A DNA stretch of 28,470 nt from a virus: the IMG/VR virus record IMGVR_UViG_3300050821_003174, positions 1 to 28,470 of that record, one strand, 5' to 3'. Of this stretch, positions 1-7,105 are shown one piece after another (position 1 is the stretch's first letter; each line of letters starts with the position of its first letter). The position numbers and the translations under genes were made by a program. Below the pieces are notes generated by a model that was given only the letters and a program-made list of their open reading frames with translations, had not been told where the DNA came from and ran no database searches.

Positions 1-2115
1 TTGAGTTGTTGGTTGTTCTGGATTAACTTTTGGTTTTCTTGTTCTTGATGGGGTTGGCTTAGATACCGGTGCCGGAGAAACCAATCCTGCAGCTCCTGGA
101 TCTTCAATTGCAGCCTCTTGTGCCTTAATCATATGCGACATCGATATCAGCTCTTTAATATGGTTGATATCCATCGTATCAATTTCTTTCAATGCCTTAA
201 TGAGATCCAAGAACCCTTGATCCCTATCTTTCTCAGCAGCTGCTCTACGCTCAACAGCCAATGCTTCATTCTCTTGTACCCTTGATGCACGCTCGATACC
301 AAGGCCTTCATTAGCCACAGCTTGTGCTTCAAGAGACTTGATCTTAGCTTGGTATTCTTGCATCTGTATTTGCTGTACCATCTGTTGCTGCTGCATTGCT
401 TGCTGCTTTTGCTGCTGCATTCTCTCAATAACTTGCTTCTTGCCTTGCATAGTAGCTGCTTCAAGAACATCTTCATCAGTGATTGGCACTCCAGCCTCAC
501 GCAACTGCAGTCTCTGGGCGAATTCCATCTGTTTTTGGGTAGAAGTGTTGAAACCTTCCTCGACTGCAGCGTGATATTTACCGAATGCCTTATTATAAAA
601 GAGTCCAGCTGGCTCTTCTCCCTCAAGGATAGATTTGATCTTACCGGGGGTGAAGTTTGACTGTATGAGTTTCATCATAAGCCTACCAAGCTGCTTCTGG
701 GCAGAGTCTAAGTTATCAAAAAGCGATTGTAATGTTACTAATCCAGCAGCATTACGCATCATAGCTAGGAATCCAGCAACATCCTCTGAAGCTGTTCCCA
801 ATTGTTCATCTGATATGCCAGAAATGTCATTAATCTCTTGCGACAGTATTTTAGAAAGCTCAAGAGTCGTTGGCGCAATAGGCGCAGGCTGAATCTGTTG
901 AATAACTTCTGCAATTCCACGAGGATCATCTCCTTTAAGCGCAATACCTTTACCTTGTCCTGCTTGGTTATACACATCTGCAGGATTTACTAATGCATCT
1001 TCTTTATATATCCAACCAGAATTTGTTTGAGACTCCATTGTATCGAGCTCAATGACCTTGCGCCTGTTGTAAAGGTATTGTGGGTCGCGTAGTTGGCGGA
1101 CCATTCCCTGAATTCTCCACTGAAAGTAAGGGAGTTCTGGGCGATAGTAGGCCAATGTTGCCACAAAGGGATAATCATCAAGGCCAGTAGGTTGAGGACC
1201 ATGATATAAAACTCTATCTTCAACAACAATTGCAAGGTTGATAGTAGGTATTTGTGATTCTATTACCGTTAAAGTTGGCTCAGAATCAAGAAAGTCCCGC
1301 ATGGCCTTATCATCTTTACCAAGCCATTCTGTTGTCTCACCCGTTTGGGTATCAACAATCAATTTCTGCGTACGAAAGTCTCGGTAGTAATACTCATCAT
1401 AGACTAGGAGTGTTTCTACGTTCCAGGCGAGTGTTTCTGCAGTGAACTGAAATTTTGCATCTCTGGCTGTGCCCGACTGTCTGCCTTGAAGACCCATAAT
1501 AATATCTGTTTGGTCTGGCAGGAATGAGAGTATCTCTTTCTTGGTCAGGTATCTTCGCTTCCATATCCATTGGCAATCAGAGAGATCATGCTTCTTAAAG
1601 AATGGATCGATGAGAAACTGATTGTAAGCCGTGTTGTCTACTTTGAGGTTGCCATTGATGGGATCTTCTCGGTAATCCATCCAGATCTCAAGAAGGTTCA
1701 TGCCACAAATAAGGGCGCCTTCAAATGATTGTGATATTGTTTCTGAAATGCTTGCAGTTCTATCACACCACATGAGTACTTTGGTGAACTGATCCGCCGT
1801 CTCTTGATCACCATTCTCAATGGGAACAACAATGGTAGATTTGCGGTGCAGACGTTGATGTCCGCCCACTCGTTGAATAACTCTACGGATTCTATTGAAT
1901 GAAAACTGCCTTCGTTGACTGATGGGCATGCCAGGATAGTATTCATTGAGCACTGTCTGGTCACCTGCCTCAAAGCGATGGTCAATATCAGCTTCATTCC
2001 AGAATACTTGGTTGATAGTATTACCAGCAGTCCAGCTTGATTCCATCCTGTTAAGAATTGCCTGATCTGCTTGCTGGTAATAATTTGATCTTAATGCTGG
2101 ACTGGGAAAAATCAT
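1..2115 (-). CDS. Portal protein, P22-like family (C-terminus runs off window)
   Basis: The frame is open from an ATG at 2115 to base 1 with no stop, giving at least 705 residues; the 3' end lies outside the window. The start has a good ribosome site (AAAGGG, about 8 nt upstream). The protein forms the dodecameric ring at the capsid vertex through which TerL packages DNA. Recognisable stretches include FSFNRIRRVIQRVGGHQR near residue 75 and later STIVVPIENGDQETADQFTK, MNLLEIWMDYREDPINGN and YLTKKEILSFLPDQTD, all typical of this portal family. Residues from about 520 to 650 are rich in Gln, Ala, Glu and Lys and should form the long helical barrel seen in P22-type portals. The position downstream of TerL fits. 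The family call is from remembered sequence character, not a search. Confidence 0.9.
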   Translation of the reverse strand, partial: MIFPSPALRSNYYQQADQAILNRMESSWTAGNTINQVFWNEADIDHRFEAGDQTVLNEYYPGMPISQRRQFSFNRIRRVIQRVGGHQRLHRKSTIVVPIENGDQETADQFTKVLMWCDRTASISETISQSFEGALICGMNLLEIWMDYREDPINGNLKVDNTAYNQFLIDPFFKKHDLSDCQWIWKRRYLTKKEILSFLPDQTDIIMGLQGRQSGTARDAKFQFTAETLAWNVETLLVYDEYYYRDFRTQKLIVDTQTGETTEWLGKDDKAMRDFLDSEPTLTVIESQIPTINLAIVVEDRVLYHGPQPTGLDDYPFVATLAYYRPELPYFQWRIQGMVRQLRDPQYLYNRRKVIELDTMESQTNSGWIYKEDALVNPADVYNQAGQGKGIALKGDDPRGIAEVIQQIQPAPIAPTTLELSKILSQEINDISGISDEQLGTASEDVAGFLAMMRNAAGLVTLQSLFDNLDSAQKQLGRLMMKLIQSNFTPGKIKSILEGEEPAGLFYNKAFGKYHAAVEEGFNTSTQKQMEFAQRLQLREAGVPITDEDVLEAATMQGKKQVIERMQQQKQQAMQQQQMVQQIQMQEYQAKIKSLEAQAVANEGLGIERASRVQENEALAVERRAAAEKDRDQGFLDLIKALKEIDTMDINHIKELISMSHMIKAQEAAIEDPGAAGLVSPAPVSKPTPSRTRKPKVNPEQPTTQ

Positions 2116-2168
2116 TCTACACACCCTTTTTGCTTTAAGCAAAATCTTCAGTAATGGTAACTGAGGGC

Positions 2169-2197
2169 ATAGTAGAATTTGTGTGTGTTCCCGGCAA
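2169..2197 (-). promoter_or_regulatory. Candidate sigma70 promoter upstream of the portal gene
   Basis: On the minus strand, TTGCCG (2192-2197) and TACTAT (2169-2174) are separated by exactly 17 nt. Each box matches 4 of 6 consensus bases. It lies in the 181-nt non-coding gap before the portal, one of the longest gaps in this block, in which I see no other gene. The match is modest and could be chance. Confidence 0.3.
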
Positions 2198-2296
2198 GAA
2201 AAATCTATGGTATATATTCTAATTGTGAGTAGTAGTATAAGAAAATACGCTGCACAAGGCTTCAGTGATGTCGTGGTGAAATCCCAGGCCTACTCA

Positions 2297-2632
2297 TTAA
2301 TCAACTTTAATATCTGGTTGTTGTGGTGGGGTCACTCCTGAATTACCTAATGGCACCATAACATCCCTGAATTTAGCGTTCTTGATAGCGCGACAAATCT
2401 CTTTAGTTTCATGCGGCAGTTCATAGATATCCTTCTCTTGCCACTTATCATGTATCTCTTTAAGCATCTTCTCTGTTTCAGCAACTATATATTTCTGTAT
2501 GCGCATCTCCAGAATGGCATCTTGATCGCTGAAATCATTATCCCACTTTGGATACATGGGCGTTTCTTTCATTGTCTCTTGTGCCTTTAATAAGTGAATT
2601 AACGCATCCTTTGTCATATTTTCATAATTCAT
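2297..2632 (-). CDS. Hypothetical protein between TerL and portal
   Basis: This 111-residue protein is not recognised. It is hydrophilic and largely helical. The central part (IQKYIVAETEKMLKEIHDKW) looks amphipathic, and the C-terminus ends in a flexible tail with a PPQQP stretch. There is no signal peptide, membrane segment or cysteine. The ATG is preceded by AAAGGA at 6-8 nt. It sits between the terminase/zinc-ribbon pair and the portal in the same orientation, so a packaging or head-assembly accessory role is possible, but this is inference from position only. Confidence 0.7.
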   Translation of the reverse strand: MNYENMTKDALIHLLKAQETMKETPMYPKWDNDFSDQDAILEMRIQKYIVAETEKMLKEIHDKWQEKDIYELPHETKEICRAIKNAKFRDVMVPLGNSGVTPPQQPDIKVD

Positions 2633-2670
2633 TATTTTTCCTTTCTTCCAACAGAAGAACTATAAATTCT

Positions 2671-2835
2671 CTATGCTTCGTAATTCCATTGAATAAGCTC
2701 ATCGTTGAACCAAGGGAAAGTCATACGAAGAAGATCATCACACGTACTACATTTATATCTAAGACCTATAACACCTTCAGCTGGCTCAACTCTTGCTTCA
2801 TTTGATGTATTACATTTACTACAAAATAAAACCAT
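2671..2835 (-). CDS. Zinc-ribbon microprotein downstream of TerL
   Basis: This 54-residue ORF starts MVLFCSKCN and ends FNDELIQWNYEA with a TAG. It carries two CxxC pairs (CSKC near residue 5 and CSTC near residue 31), the layout of a compact zinc ribbon. A weak GAG ribosome site lies just upstream. It starts 63 nt after the TerL stop and fills an otherwise empty stretch. The function is unknown; a nucleic-acid or protein-interaction role is the usual inference for such ribbons. Confidence 0.7.
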   Translation of the reverse strand: MVLFCSKCNTSNEARVEPAEGVIGLRYKCSTCDDLLRMTFPWFNDELIQWNYEA

Positions 2836-2898
2836 TATTATTCTCAATATGGGTAATCATGATTTTGTGGTAGATAGAATATCACGTAATCACATTCA

Positions 2899-5082
2899 TC
2901 ATCGATAATATTTCCTGCTGAAGTCATCATTGAAGATCGATGGGAGATTCCCTTTCTGACCATAACGCGCCTCCAAGAATCTTTGATCGAGCTCTTCCGC
3001 AGTAGTGCCCTGCCGAGTCTTGGATATTGATAGGCACATATACCTAAAAGAATCAGAGTTATGCACGATAGCCCCATTAGCCAACGAAAAATGACCGATT
3101 TCCGGTACGGTAATGTCATATACATCTTCCCTTTCATTGAGATGCTTTACGCTTTCTATAATCAAGGGCTTTGCAATTATTGTGGCAGTACTTCTGTTCA
3201 AACCCATTATTTCTAATAATGCAGTCAAATTCTTGCTGACAATAGAGACAATTCCGTTTCTCTCGTTTCCATTTAGTCCATCCTTGGGCACGCTCAGCTT
3301 GCCGTTTGTGCCACAATATTCCTTCTTCTGATTTATGCCACGCATTTGCTGCATCTTGGCACTTATTTCTGAATTCTGGACTGGATCTTTGCTTGGATAA
3401 GTGATCAGAGGGAGATATGCATTCAAGGTTCCATAGCTTATTGTTCTTGGTGTTTCCATCTCGATGATGAATATGACAATCTTTTGGTATATCTCCGAAA
3501 GCATCTTTCCACACATCCCGATGCAACCTTGTGGTTCCTTTTGCAAAGTATCTTTCTGAAGGCCAAACTCTGTAGAGATATCCATTGAAGTAGCAAGTGA
3601 TTTCATCAAGCCTGATTGGATCGCAGAATCCTTCTCGAGGCTTTCTGCTGATTTCCAGCCGCTCTCCGTCAAGAACATATGATCCGGCGTACATTTCACT
3701 ATCGTACCGTCTTTGAACTTCACTTCCACAAGACTCGCATCTTTTATTGTCATGAACGCTTTGCTGCATTTCTTCCACCCAGATAATGTTAGAACTTCAT
3801 CATTTTCTTCTATACCCATTATCGGTTTTATTCCTGAACTCGTCAAGACCTGAGTATTTCCAGCGAAGCATCCGTGACTCGACCAATCGTGTAATGGTTT
3901 CGTACCGTACATCCGGGTCTTTTCATCTAATACTCTCCTATAGTTCTCAAGACATTTGATGAGTTGCGCACAGTTCTTCTCGTCTATCCAGATGTTATTG
4001 AAACTTGCACGGACATGTTCTATCCCATCCTCAAGGCCAACATTAGCAACAAGGGAGCAATCTTTCAATCCAAGTTCTCGTGCTTTATCTAATCGAGTAA
4101 TACGTGGGCCACCCCATTCAGTCACAGACATATCATGGGGGAAGAAGTGCTTGCCATACATGTAAGGCTTGTCTTTAAGAACTGCCACAAACCAAGCAAG
4201 ATTCTTGTTCGTCTTTTCGTAATAATCAATTACACGCACAACTTGGCCAATTGTTTGGAAGAATACGATAGAAGTCATGTCGTTACCGATATCCCATGCA
4301 GTATGTACTAACGCGGATGATTCCCATGGTACGCAGCCAATCTGGCCTTTAAGTTTGAGCTTATCGATATACTTGCCGTATACAGTTCCCTCAATACCCA
4401 ATTCAAAGCTGCAATAGTATTCTTGCTGAATGAAATCTTCAGAGTTTCCTCTCTTCTCAGACTCCCATGCCTCATCAGAAAGGTGATTGGTATCCTCAAT
4501 GGTCAATTTATAAACAAACCATTCAGGTGATTGTTTGGCTATTTGGTACAGTTCCCACATATGATTCTTACCGCGAGGTGTGGATATAAAGAGAGCTACC
4601 CCACCATTGGCTGCAAGAATTGGGCGTGCAAATTGGTAGGCCATTGGATCTTGTAAGGCATATTCGCTGAACACAATCATCTTGGGATTAGTTCCCACAA
4701 GAGTAGAGTTATAATTATCTGACCCTATAAATTGTATGACTGATCCATTACGTAACTTGATGCGCATCTGCTGTTCGTTTTTGGATTCTATGATCTCTTC
4801 GGGGATAAAGTCCAAAATGCGCTTACCATCAATAGTCAGGTTATCCCACATTACTTTGCGCGCTAATGCGAATGTAGGGAAGCAGTAATAGATAACACAG
4901 ATATGCTCAAGGGCAAATCGGATAACGATGTCCCATGCACATATATCTTTACCACATCTTCTCGGTGCAATTAGTAATACTTTCTTATATCCCTTGTTTT
5001 CTATTGCGTCATAGAGAGGTAATTGATAGCGTCTCGGCGAAAATTGATTGAGTAATATTTGCGATTCGATTGACTGATTCAC
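2899..5082 (-). CDS. terL: Terminase large subunit (TerL), interrupted by an intein
   Basis: The 727-residue precursor becomes a TerL of about 456 residues after removal of residues 405-675. The ATPase half shows a Walker A-type loop APRRCGKD (39-46), a Walker B strand MIVFSE (135-140) and the coupling motif FISTPRGK (165-172). The nuclease half shows TAWDIG (D264), FPHD (H316, D317) and, rejoined across the intein, the WSSHG plus SDSFRY motif, whose Asp677 is the third metal ligand. TerL translocates DNA into the procapsid and cuts it. The start is GTG with an AGAGGA site upstream, overlapping the stop of the preceding endonuclease gene by four bases. TerL is active only after splicing if the nuclease centre needs motif III. 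Residue assignments are by eye. Confidence 0.95.
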   Translation of the reverse strand: MNQSIESQILLNQFSPRRYQLPLYDAIENKGYKKVLLIAPRRCGKDICAWDIVIRFALEHICVIYYCFPTFALARKVMWDNLTIDGKRILDFIPEEIIESKNEQQMRIKLRNGSVIQFIGSDNYNSTLVGTNPKMIVFSEYALQDPMAYQFARPILAANGGVALFISTPRGKNHMWELYQIAKQSPEWFVYKLTIEDTNHLSDEAWESEKRGNSEDFIQQEYYCSFELGIEGTVYGKYIDKLKLKGQIGCVPWESSALVHTAWDIGNDMTSIVFFQTIGQVVRVIDYYEKTNKNLAWFVAVLKDKPYMYGKHFFPHDMSVTEWGGPRITRLDKARELGLKDCSLVANVGLEDGIEHVRASFNNIWIDEKNCAQLIKCLENYRRVLDEKTRMYGTKPLHDWSSHGCFAGNTQVLTSSGIKPIMGIEENDEVLTLSGWKKCSKAFMTIKDASLVEVKFKDGTIVKCTPDHMFLTESGWKSAESLEKDSAIQSGLMKSLATSMDISTEFGLQKDTLQKEPQGCIGMCGKMLSEIYQKIVIFIIEMETPRTISYGTLNAYLPLITYPSKDPVQNSEISAKMQQMRGINQKKEYCGTNGKLSVPKDGLNGNERNGIVSIVSKNLTALLEIMGLNRSTATIIAKPLIIESVKHLNEREDVYDITVPEIGHFSLANGAIVHNSDSFRYMCLSISKTRQGTTAEELDQRFLEARYGQKGNLPSIFNDDFSRKYYR
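3058..3870 (-). other. Intein in TerL (protein-splicing element with a frame-shifted endonuclease in its linker)
   Basis: The intein spans TerL residues 405-675 (271 residues). It begins with Cys1 (CFAGNTQVLTSSG, block A) and has block B (CTPDHMF, with the Thr-x-x-His pair T465/H468). Block F is VYDITVPEIGHFSL, and it ends with VHN followed by Ser as the first C-extein residue (block G). All splicing residues needed for a class 1 intein are present: Cys1, block B His, penultimate His674, terminal Asn675 and Ser+1. The N-terminal splicing domain covers about 90 residues and the C-terminal one about 30. The roughly 150-residue linker between them has no endonuclease motif in the splicing frame; the same DNA encodes an HNH enzyme in another frame (3134-3778). 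Confidence 0.93.
3134..3778 (-). CDS. HNH homing endonuclease nested out of frame inside the TerL intein
   Basis: An open frame of 214 codons on the same strand as TerL but in a different frame. Residues 60-126 match phage HNH enzymes: FNGYLYRVWPSERYF, then LHRDVWKDAFG, then HIHHRDGNTKNNKLWNLE and PSDH. The putative catalytic residues are H104, H105, N113 and H126. The C-terminus carries CLYC (177-180) and YCHNNC (197-202), a likely zinc finger. The stop falls immediately before intein block F. The frame opens with GTG at 3778, but residues 1-52 overlap the conserved intein block B and are probably only a by-product, so the true start is uncertain; ATG at 3694 is one alternative, and no ATG, GTG or TTG lies between codons 50 and 60. 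Role (inferred): cutting intein-less terL alleles to spread the intein. Confidence 0.82.
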   Translation of the reverse strand: MEEMQQSVHDNKRCESCGSEVQRRYDSEMYAGSYVLDGERLEISRKPREGFCDPIRLDEITCYFNGYLYRVWPSERYFAKGTTRLHRDVWKDAFGDIPKDCHIHHRDGNTKNNKLWNLECISPSDHLSKQRSSPEFRNKCQDAANAWHKSEEGILWHKRQAERAQGWTKWKREKRNCLYCQQEFDCIIRNNGFEQKYCHNNCKALDYRKRKASQ

Positions 5083-5591
5083 GCATTCCTCTTGCTATTG
5101 CGCCTATTATTATTATTTTCTTTACAGGTAGTCCAGCGACAATTGTCCTTTGAATAAGGGCCATTATTATCTATACGATCTATCTGTAATCCAGCTGGAC
5201 GGTCGCCCATATCCTCATAAAATAATTCAAACTTATGCCATCTATCGCAAAGAGTAATACCACGGCCCCCATAATTCTTATATGCCTTATTATTGGGATT
5301 GAGACAACGAGCCTTGATCCCCATCCAGATGATCCATATTGAAGTCAGCTTCATGCCATGAGTGGAAGTTAGCCTTGCCTTGCATTCACCACAACGGAAA
5401 ATCTTACTCCTACGCAAAGCAGAACCATTACATACACGTCTATTACCGCATTCACAAATGCATTCATAATGTAGATTAGACCTATCGGTGTGACTATAGC
5501 CAATAACGGTTAATTGACCGAACTTCTTACCAAGCATATCCTGAATTCTTGGCGCATTGAGTCGCTGATATACTTCTTCGGAATGTCTCAT
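5079..5591 (-). CDS. HNH/AP2-type endonuclease-like protein upstream of TerL
   Basis: With the ATG at 5591 the protein has 170 residues. This start is preferred because GAGGAG lies just upstream and overlaps the preceding stop; a longer version from 5654 would overlap that gene by 56 nt. The protein shows LGKKFGQLTVIGYS, then CICECGN with a second Cys pair (CGEC) forming a probable zinc site. It continues with WMGIKARCLNPNNKAYKNYG, GRGITLCDRW, FYEDMGDRP and DRIDNNGPYSKDNCRW. This order is typical of the phage HNH endonucleases that carry an AP2-like DNA-binding region. They are usually free-standing homing endonucleases. It overlaps the TerL start by four bases (GTGA), so its translation is coupled to TerL. 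Confidence 0.85.
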   Translation of the reverse strand: MRHSEEVYQRLNAPRIQDMLGKKFGQLTVIGYSHTDRSNLHYECICECGNRRVCNGSALRRSKIFRCGECKARLTSTHGMKLTSIWIIWMGIKARCLNPNNKAYKNYGGRGITLCDRWHKFELFYEDMGDRPAGLQIDRIDNNGPYSKDNCRWTTCKENNNNRRNSKRNA

Positions 5592-5598
5592 CGTCTCC

Positions 5599-5889
5599 TC
5601 ATATCTTACTCGCCACATATTCTTCAATGAGATGCACGCCTTCTCTTTCAACAAACTGGATTGTCTTTGTTTCAGCTTGCTTAATAAGCTTATCTTTCTC
5701 TGTAATGAGCGATGCCTCTATCTCTTGAGCAGTCTTTGATTGGGCTATCGCTTGTATTAATTCTGTAAGACCAATAATATGGTGAACATGTTGAATTGGT
5801 GTCTCGACTACTGGTTGTGGTTTTTTCCTTATTCTCCAGCAACACCCAGCAAAAGTGATTGGTAATAGTAACAACAATAACTTATTCAT
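5599..5889 (-). CDS. Small lipoprotein
   Basis: A 96-residue protein with an N-terminal Lys-flanked hydrophobic segment (MNKLLLLLLPITFAG) ending in FAGCC, an acceptable lipobox with Cys16 as the lipidated residue. The mature part is helical and charged (QSKTAQEIEASLITEKDKL). It would sit on the outer face of the inner membrane or on the outer membrane. Its ribosome site (AAAGGA) lies within the end of the upstream gene. Small phage lipoproteins act as outer spanins or superinfection-exclusion factors; neither role can be chosen from sequence. It resembles the product of 7816-8082 in layout. Confidence 0.7.
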   Translation of the reverse strand: MNKLLLLLLPITFAGCCWRIRKKPQPVVETPIQHVHHIIGLTELIQAIAQSKTAQEIEASLITEKDKLIKQAETKTIQFVEREGVHLIEEYVASKI

Positions 5890-5892
5890 TTG

Positions 5893-6213
5893 CTATTCCT
5901 TTGGTTTATATTCCCAACGATTACGTTCATCATATCCAATAGAATCTAAATCTTTCTTGCGTCTCGCATATAACTCATCTGGACAATGACATCCGTGATC
6001 ATATGGATCTCCACTATCATCCTGACAACAATAACCGCAATTACAGTCTAGAGAAACATCGCGCTTTTTATATGCCTCTTGTTGCCGCTCATAATATTCG
6101 ACGGAATCCTTAGGGGAACAATGCCAGCTCCATCCGCCGCCGGTACGAACATATTCTAAGTCTTGGTATTGATGGGCCTCTTTGCACATCCTACAAACTA
6201 TAATCTCAGCCAT
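5893..6213 (-). CDS. Cys-rich hypothetical protein
   Basis: A 106-residue protein starting MAEIIVCRMCKEAH at the ATG at 6213. I chose this over an upstream ATG at 6240 because it begins four bases after the preceding stop, with GAGGAG further upstream. Cysteines occur as CRMC, a single WHC, CNCGYCC and CHC, with several His and Asp residues, suggesting two zinc sites. The C-terminus is charged (RRKKDLDSIGYDERNRW). No family recognised. Confidence 0.65.
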   Translation of the reverse strand: MAEIIVCRMCKEAHQYQDLEYVRTGGGWSWHCSPKDSVEYYERQQEAYKKRDVSLDCNCGYCCQDDSGDPYDHGCHCPDELYARRKKDLDSIGYDERNRWEYKPKE

Positions 6214-6217
6214 GTCT

Positions 6218-6445
6218 TCATATACTCCACTCCTCATCATACTTACGGCCTTCTAACATAAACCTCACTTGTCTCTCGTCACACTCATCGAAATCTATTG
6301 CAAAAGCAGATGCCCGCAACTTCTGTGGATGTTCAGCATGCCAAGCGCTCAGCCTAACAAGCCCCACAGGAGCTCCTTTTCCCCAGTCAACTCTGACTAT
6401 CTTGAACCCTGGGAGTTGTTGCTCAAGCCATTCGCGTTTAGTCAT
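6218..6445 (-). CDS. Hypothetical protein, 75 residues
   Basis: The protein begins MTKREWLEQQLPGFKIVRVDWG and ends GRKYDEEWSI. It is small, acidic and mixed alpha/beta, with no recognised domain. A purine-rich AAGAAGG lies just before the ATG. The start overlaps the stop of the upstream microgene (ATGA), the coupling arrangement used throughout this block. Its opening resembles that of the product of 7465-7659 (MTRYEFLKQECP) in length and style, but I cannot show homology. Confidence 0.6.
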   Translation of the reverse strand: MTKREWLEQQLPGFKIVRVDWGKGAPVGLVRLSAWHAEHPQKLRASAFAIDFDECDERQVRFMLEGRKYDEEWSI

Positions 6446-6609
6446 AACCTTCTTTCTAGGTGTGGATATTCATGCCAATTTACACGCGGTTCTTGCTTAC
6501 TTTCAATCCATTCTCTTTCGTGCCGCTCACAACACCAATCGGTATGGTCACCATTTGGATGAAATTTAAAGTAGTGAGATAAACCCTCACAAATCATAGT
6601 CCGAACCAC
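6442..6609 (-). CDS. His/Cys-containing microprotein
   Basis: A 55-residue ORF that starts at GTG 6609, with TGAGGA 7 nt upstream; an ATG at 6597 is the alternative but lacks a good ribosome site. The protein contains MICEGLSHYFKFHPNGDHTD, a WCCERH motif, and ends EYPHLERRL. The Cys and His spacing could bind one zinc ion. The stop overlaps the next gene (ATGA). A stop codon (TGA at 6613-6615) just upstream is in the same frame as a 16-codon ORF beginning MVSLDIDLYG, so this gene may be the 3' part of a longer, interrupted one. Confidence 0.5.
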   Translation of the reverse strand: MVRTMICEGLSHYFKFHPNGDHTDWCCERHEREWIESKQEPRVNWHEYPHLERRL

Positions 6610-6669
6610 TGCTCAATCCTCACCATATACGACGCCATACAAGTCTATATCGAGACTCACCATTAATAA

Positions 6670-6963
6670 CTACCAATTTAAGTTTCTTCTGAGCCATGAT
6701 TTTATATTTTGCCATCTCGTTAACTTAATCTCTCTCGCTGGAACTGGGAGCATATGAGCCCATTGTATCACACTTGATAAAGGTACATCTGCACGCTTGC
6801 CATCGAGCGTCCACAAAGGGATAATAACTGGCTTGCCATCGTATCCTTGCCCACAAAAGAATGCCTCTTGAGTATAATGAAAGTGCCCCATTGCTGGACC
6901 ATTACTCACCATGACAGTTGTGTCTTCTGGTGGGAGGTGCTTATCAAATCTAATCCAATTCAT
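6670..6963 (-). CDS. DUF551-like protein
   Basis: A 97-residue protein beginning MNWIRFDKHLPPEDTTVMVSNG at ATG 6963, chosen because AAGGGG sits 7 nt upstream. The family layout is W-I-x-x-x-x-x-LPP near the start and a terminal WAHMLPVP, as in DUF551 proteins (usually W...LP....V.....THW.PLP). This family is common in phages and prophages and has no established function. A second copy lies at 11563-11766. The C-terminus (TRWQNIKSWLRRNLNW) is an additional basic tail. Confidence 0.7.
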   Translation of the reverse strand: MNWIRFDKHLPPEDTTVMVSNGPAMGHFHYTQEAFFCGQGYDGKPVIIPLWTLDGKRADVPLSSVIQWAHMLPVPAREIKLTRWQNIKSWLRRNLNW

Positions 6964-7105
6964 TGTTGGTCCCCTTAATGATACTTTCAATCATTGTATC
7001 ACAGACCCAACATCCCATAGCAGCTCCCGATATACTAACTATGCCATCTTTAAATTCTATATTCTGCCATTCTCGGCATTCGCACCCTTCATTAGTCCAT
7101 TTCAT
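6950..7105 (-). CDS. CxC/CxxC microprotein
   Basis: A 51-residue ORF, start ATG 7105 (ATGA overlap with the upstream stop), stop TAG at 6950. It reads MKWTNEGCECREWQNIEFKD and later MGCWVCDTMIES. The CEC and CWVC pairs could form one zinc site. It overlaps the next gene start by 14 nt, filling a gap between two genes. No family recognised. Confidence 0.6.
   Translation of the reverse strand: MKWTNEGCECREWQNIEFKDGIVSISGAAMGCWVCDTMIESIIKGTNNELD

Noticed and set aside
322-660. Leu/Cys-rich plus-strand frames that look like membrane proteins
   Set aside because: They are antisense to the Gln-rich C-terminal helices of the portal, which read as Leu/Cys in reverse.
2120-2296. Short ORFs (11 codons) in the gap before the portal
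   Set aside because: They lack ribosome sites and coding character; the gap is treated as non-coding with a possible promoter.
2844-3137. A 97-codon minus-strand frame with a hydrophobic stretch
   Set aside because: It overlaps the intein C-terminal domain and the end of TerL in another frame; it has no motif and would be a shadow. Unlike the HNH frame it matches no family.
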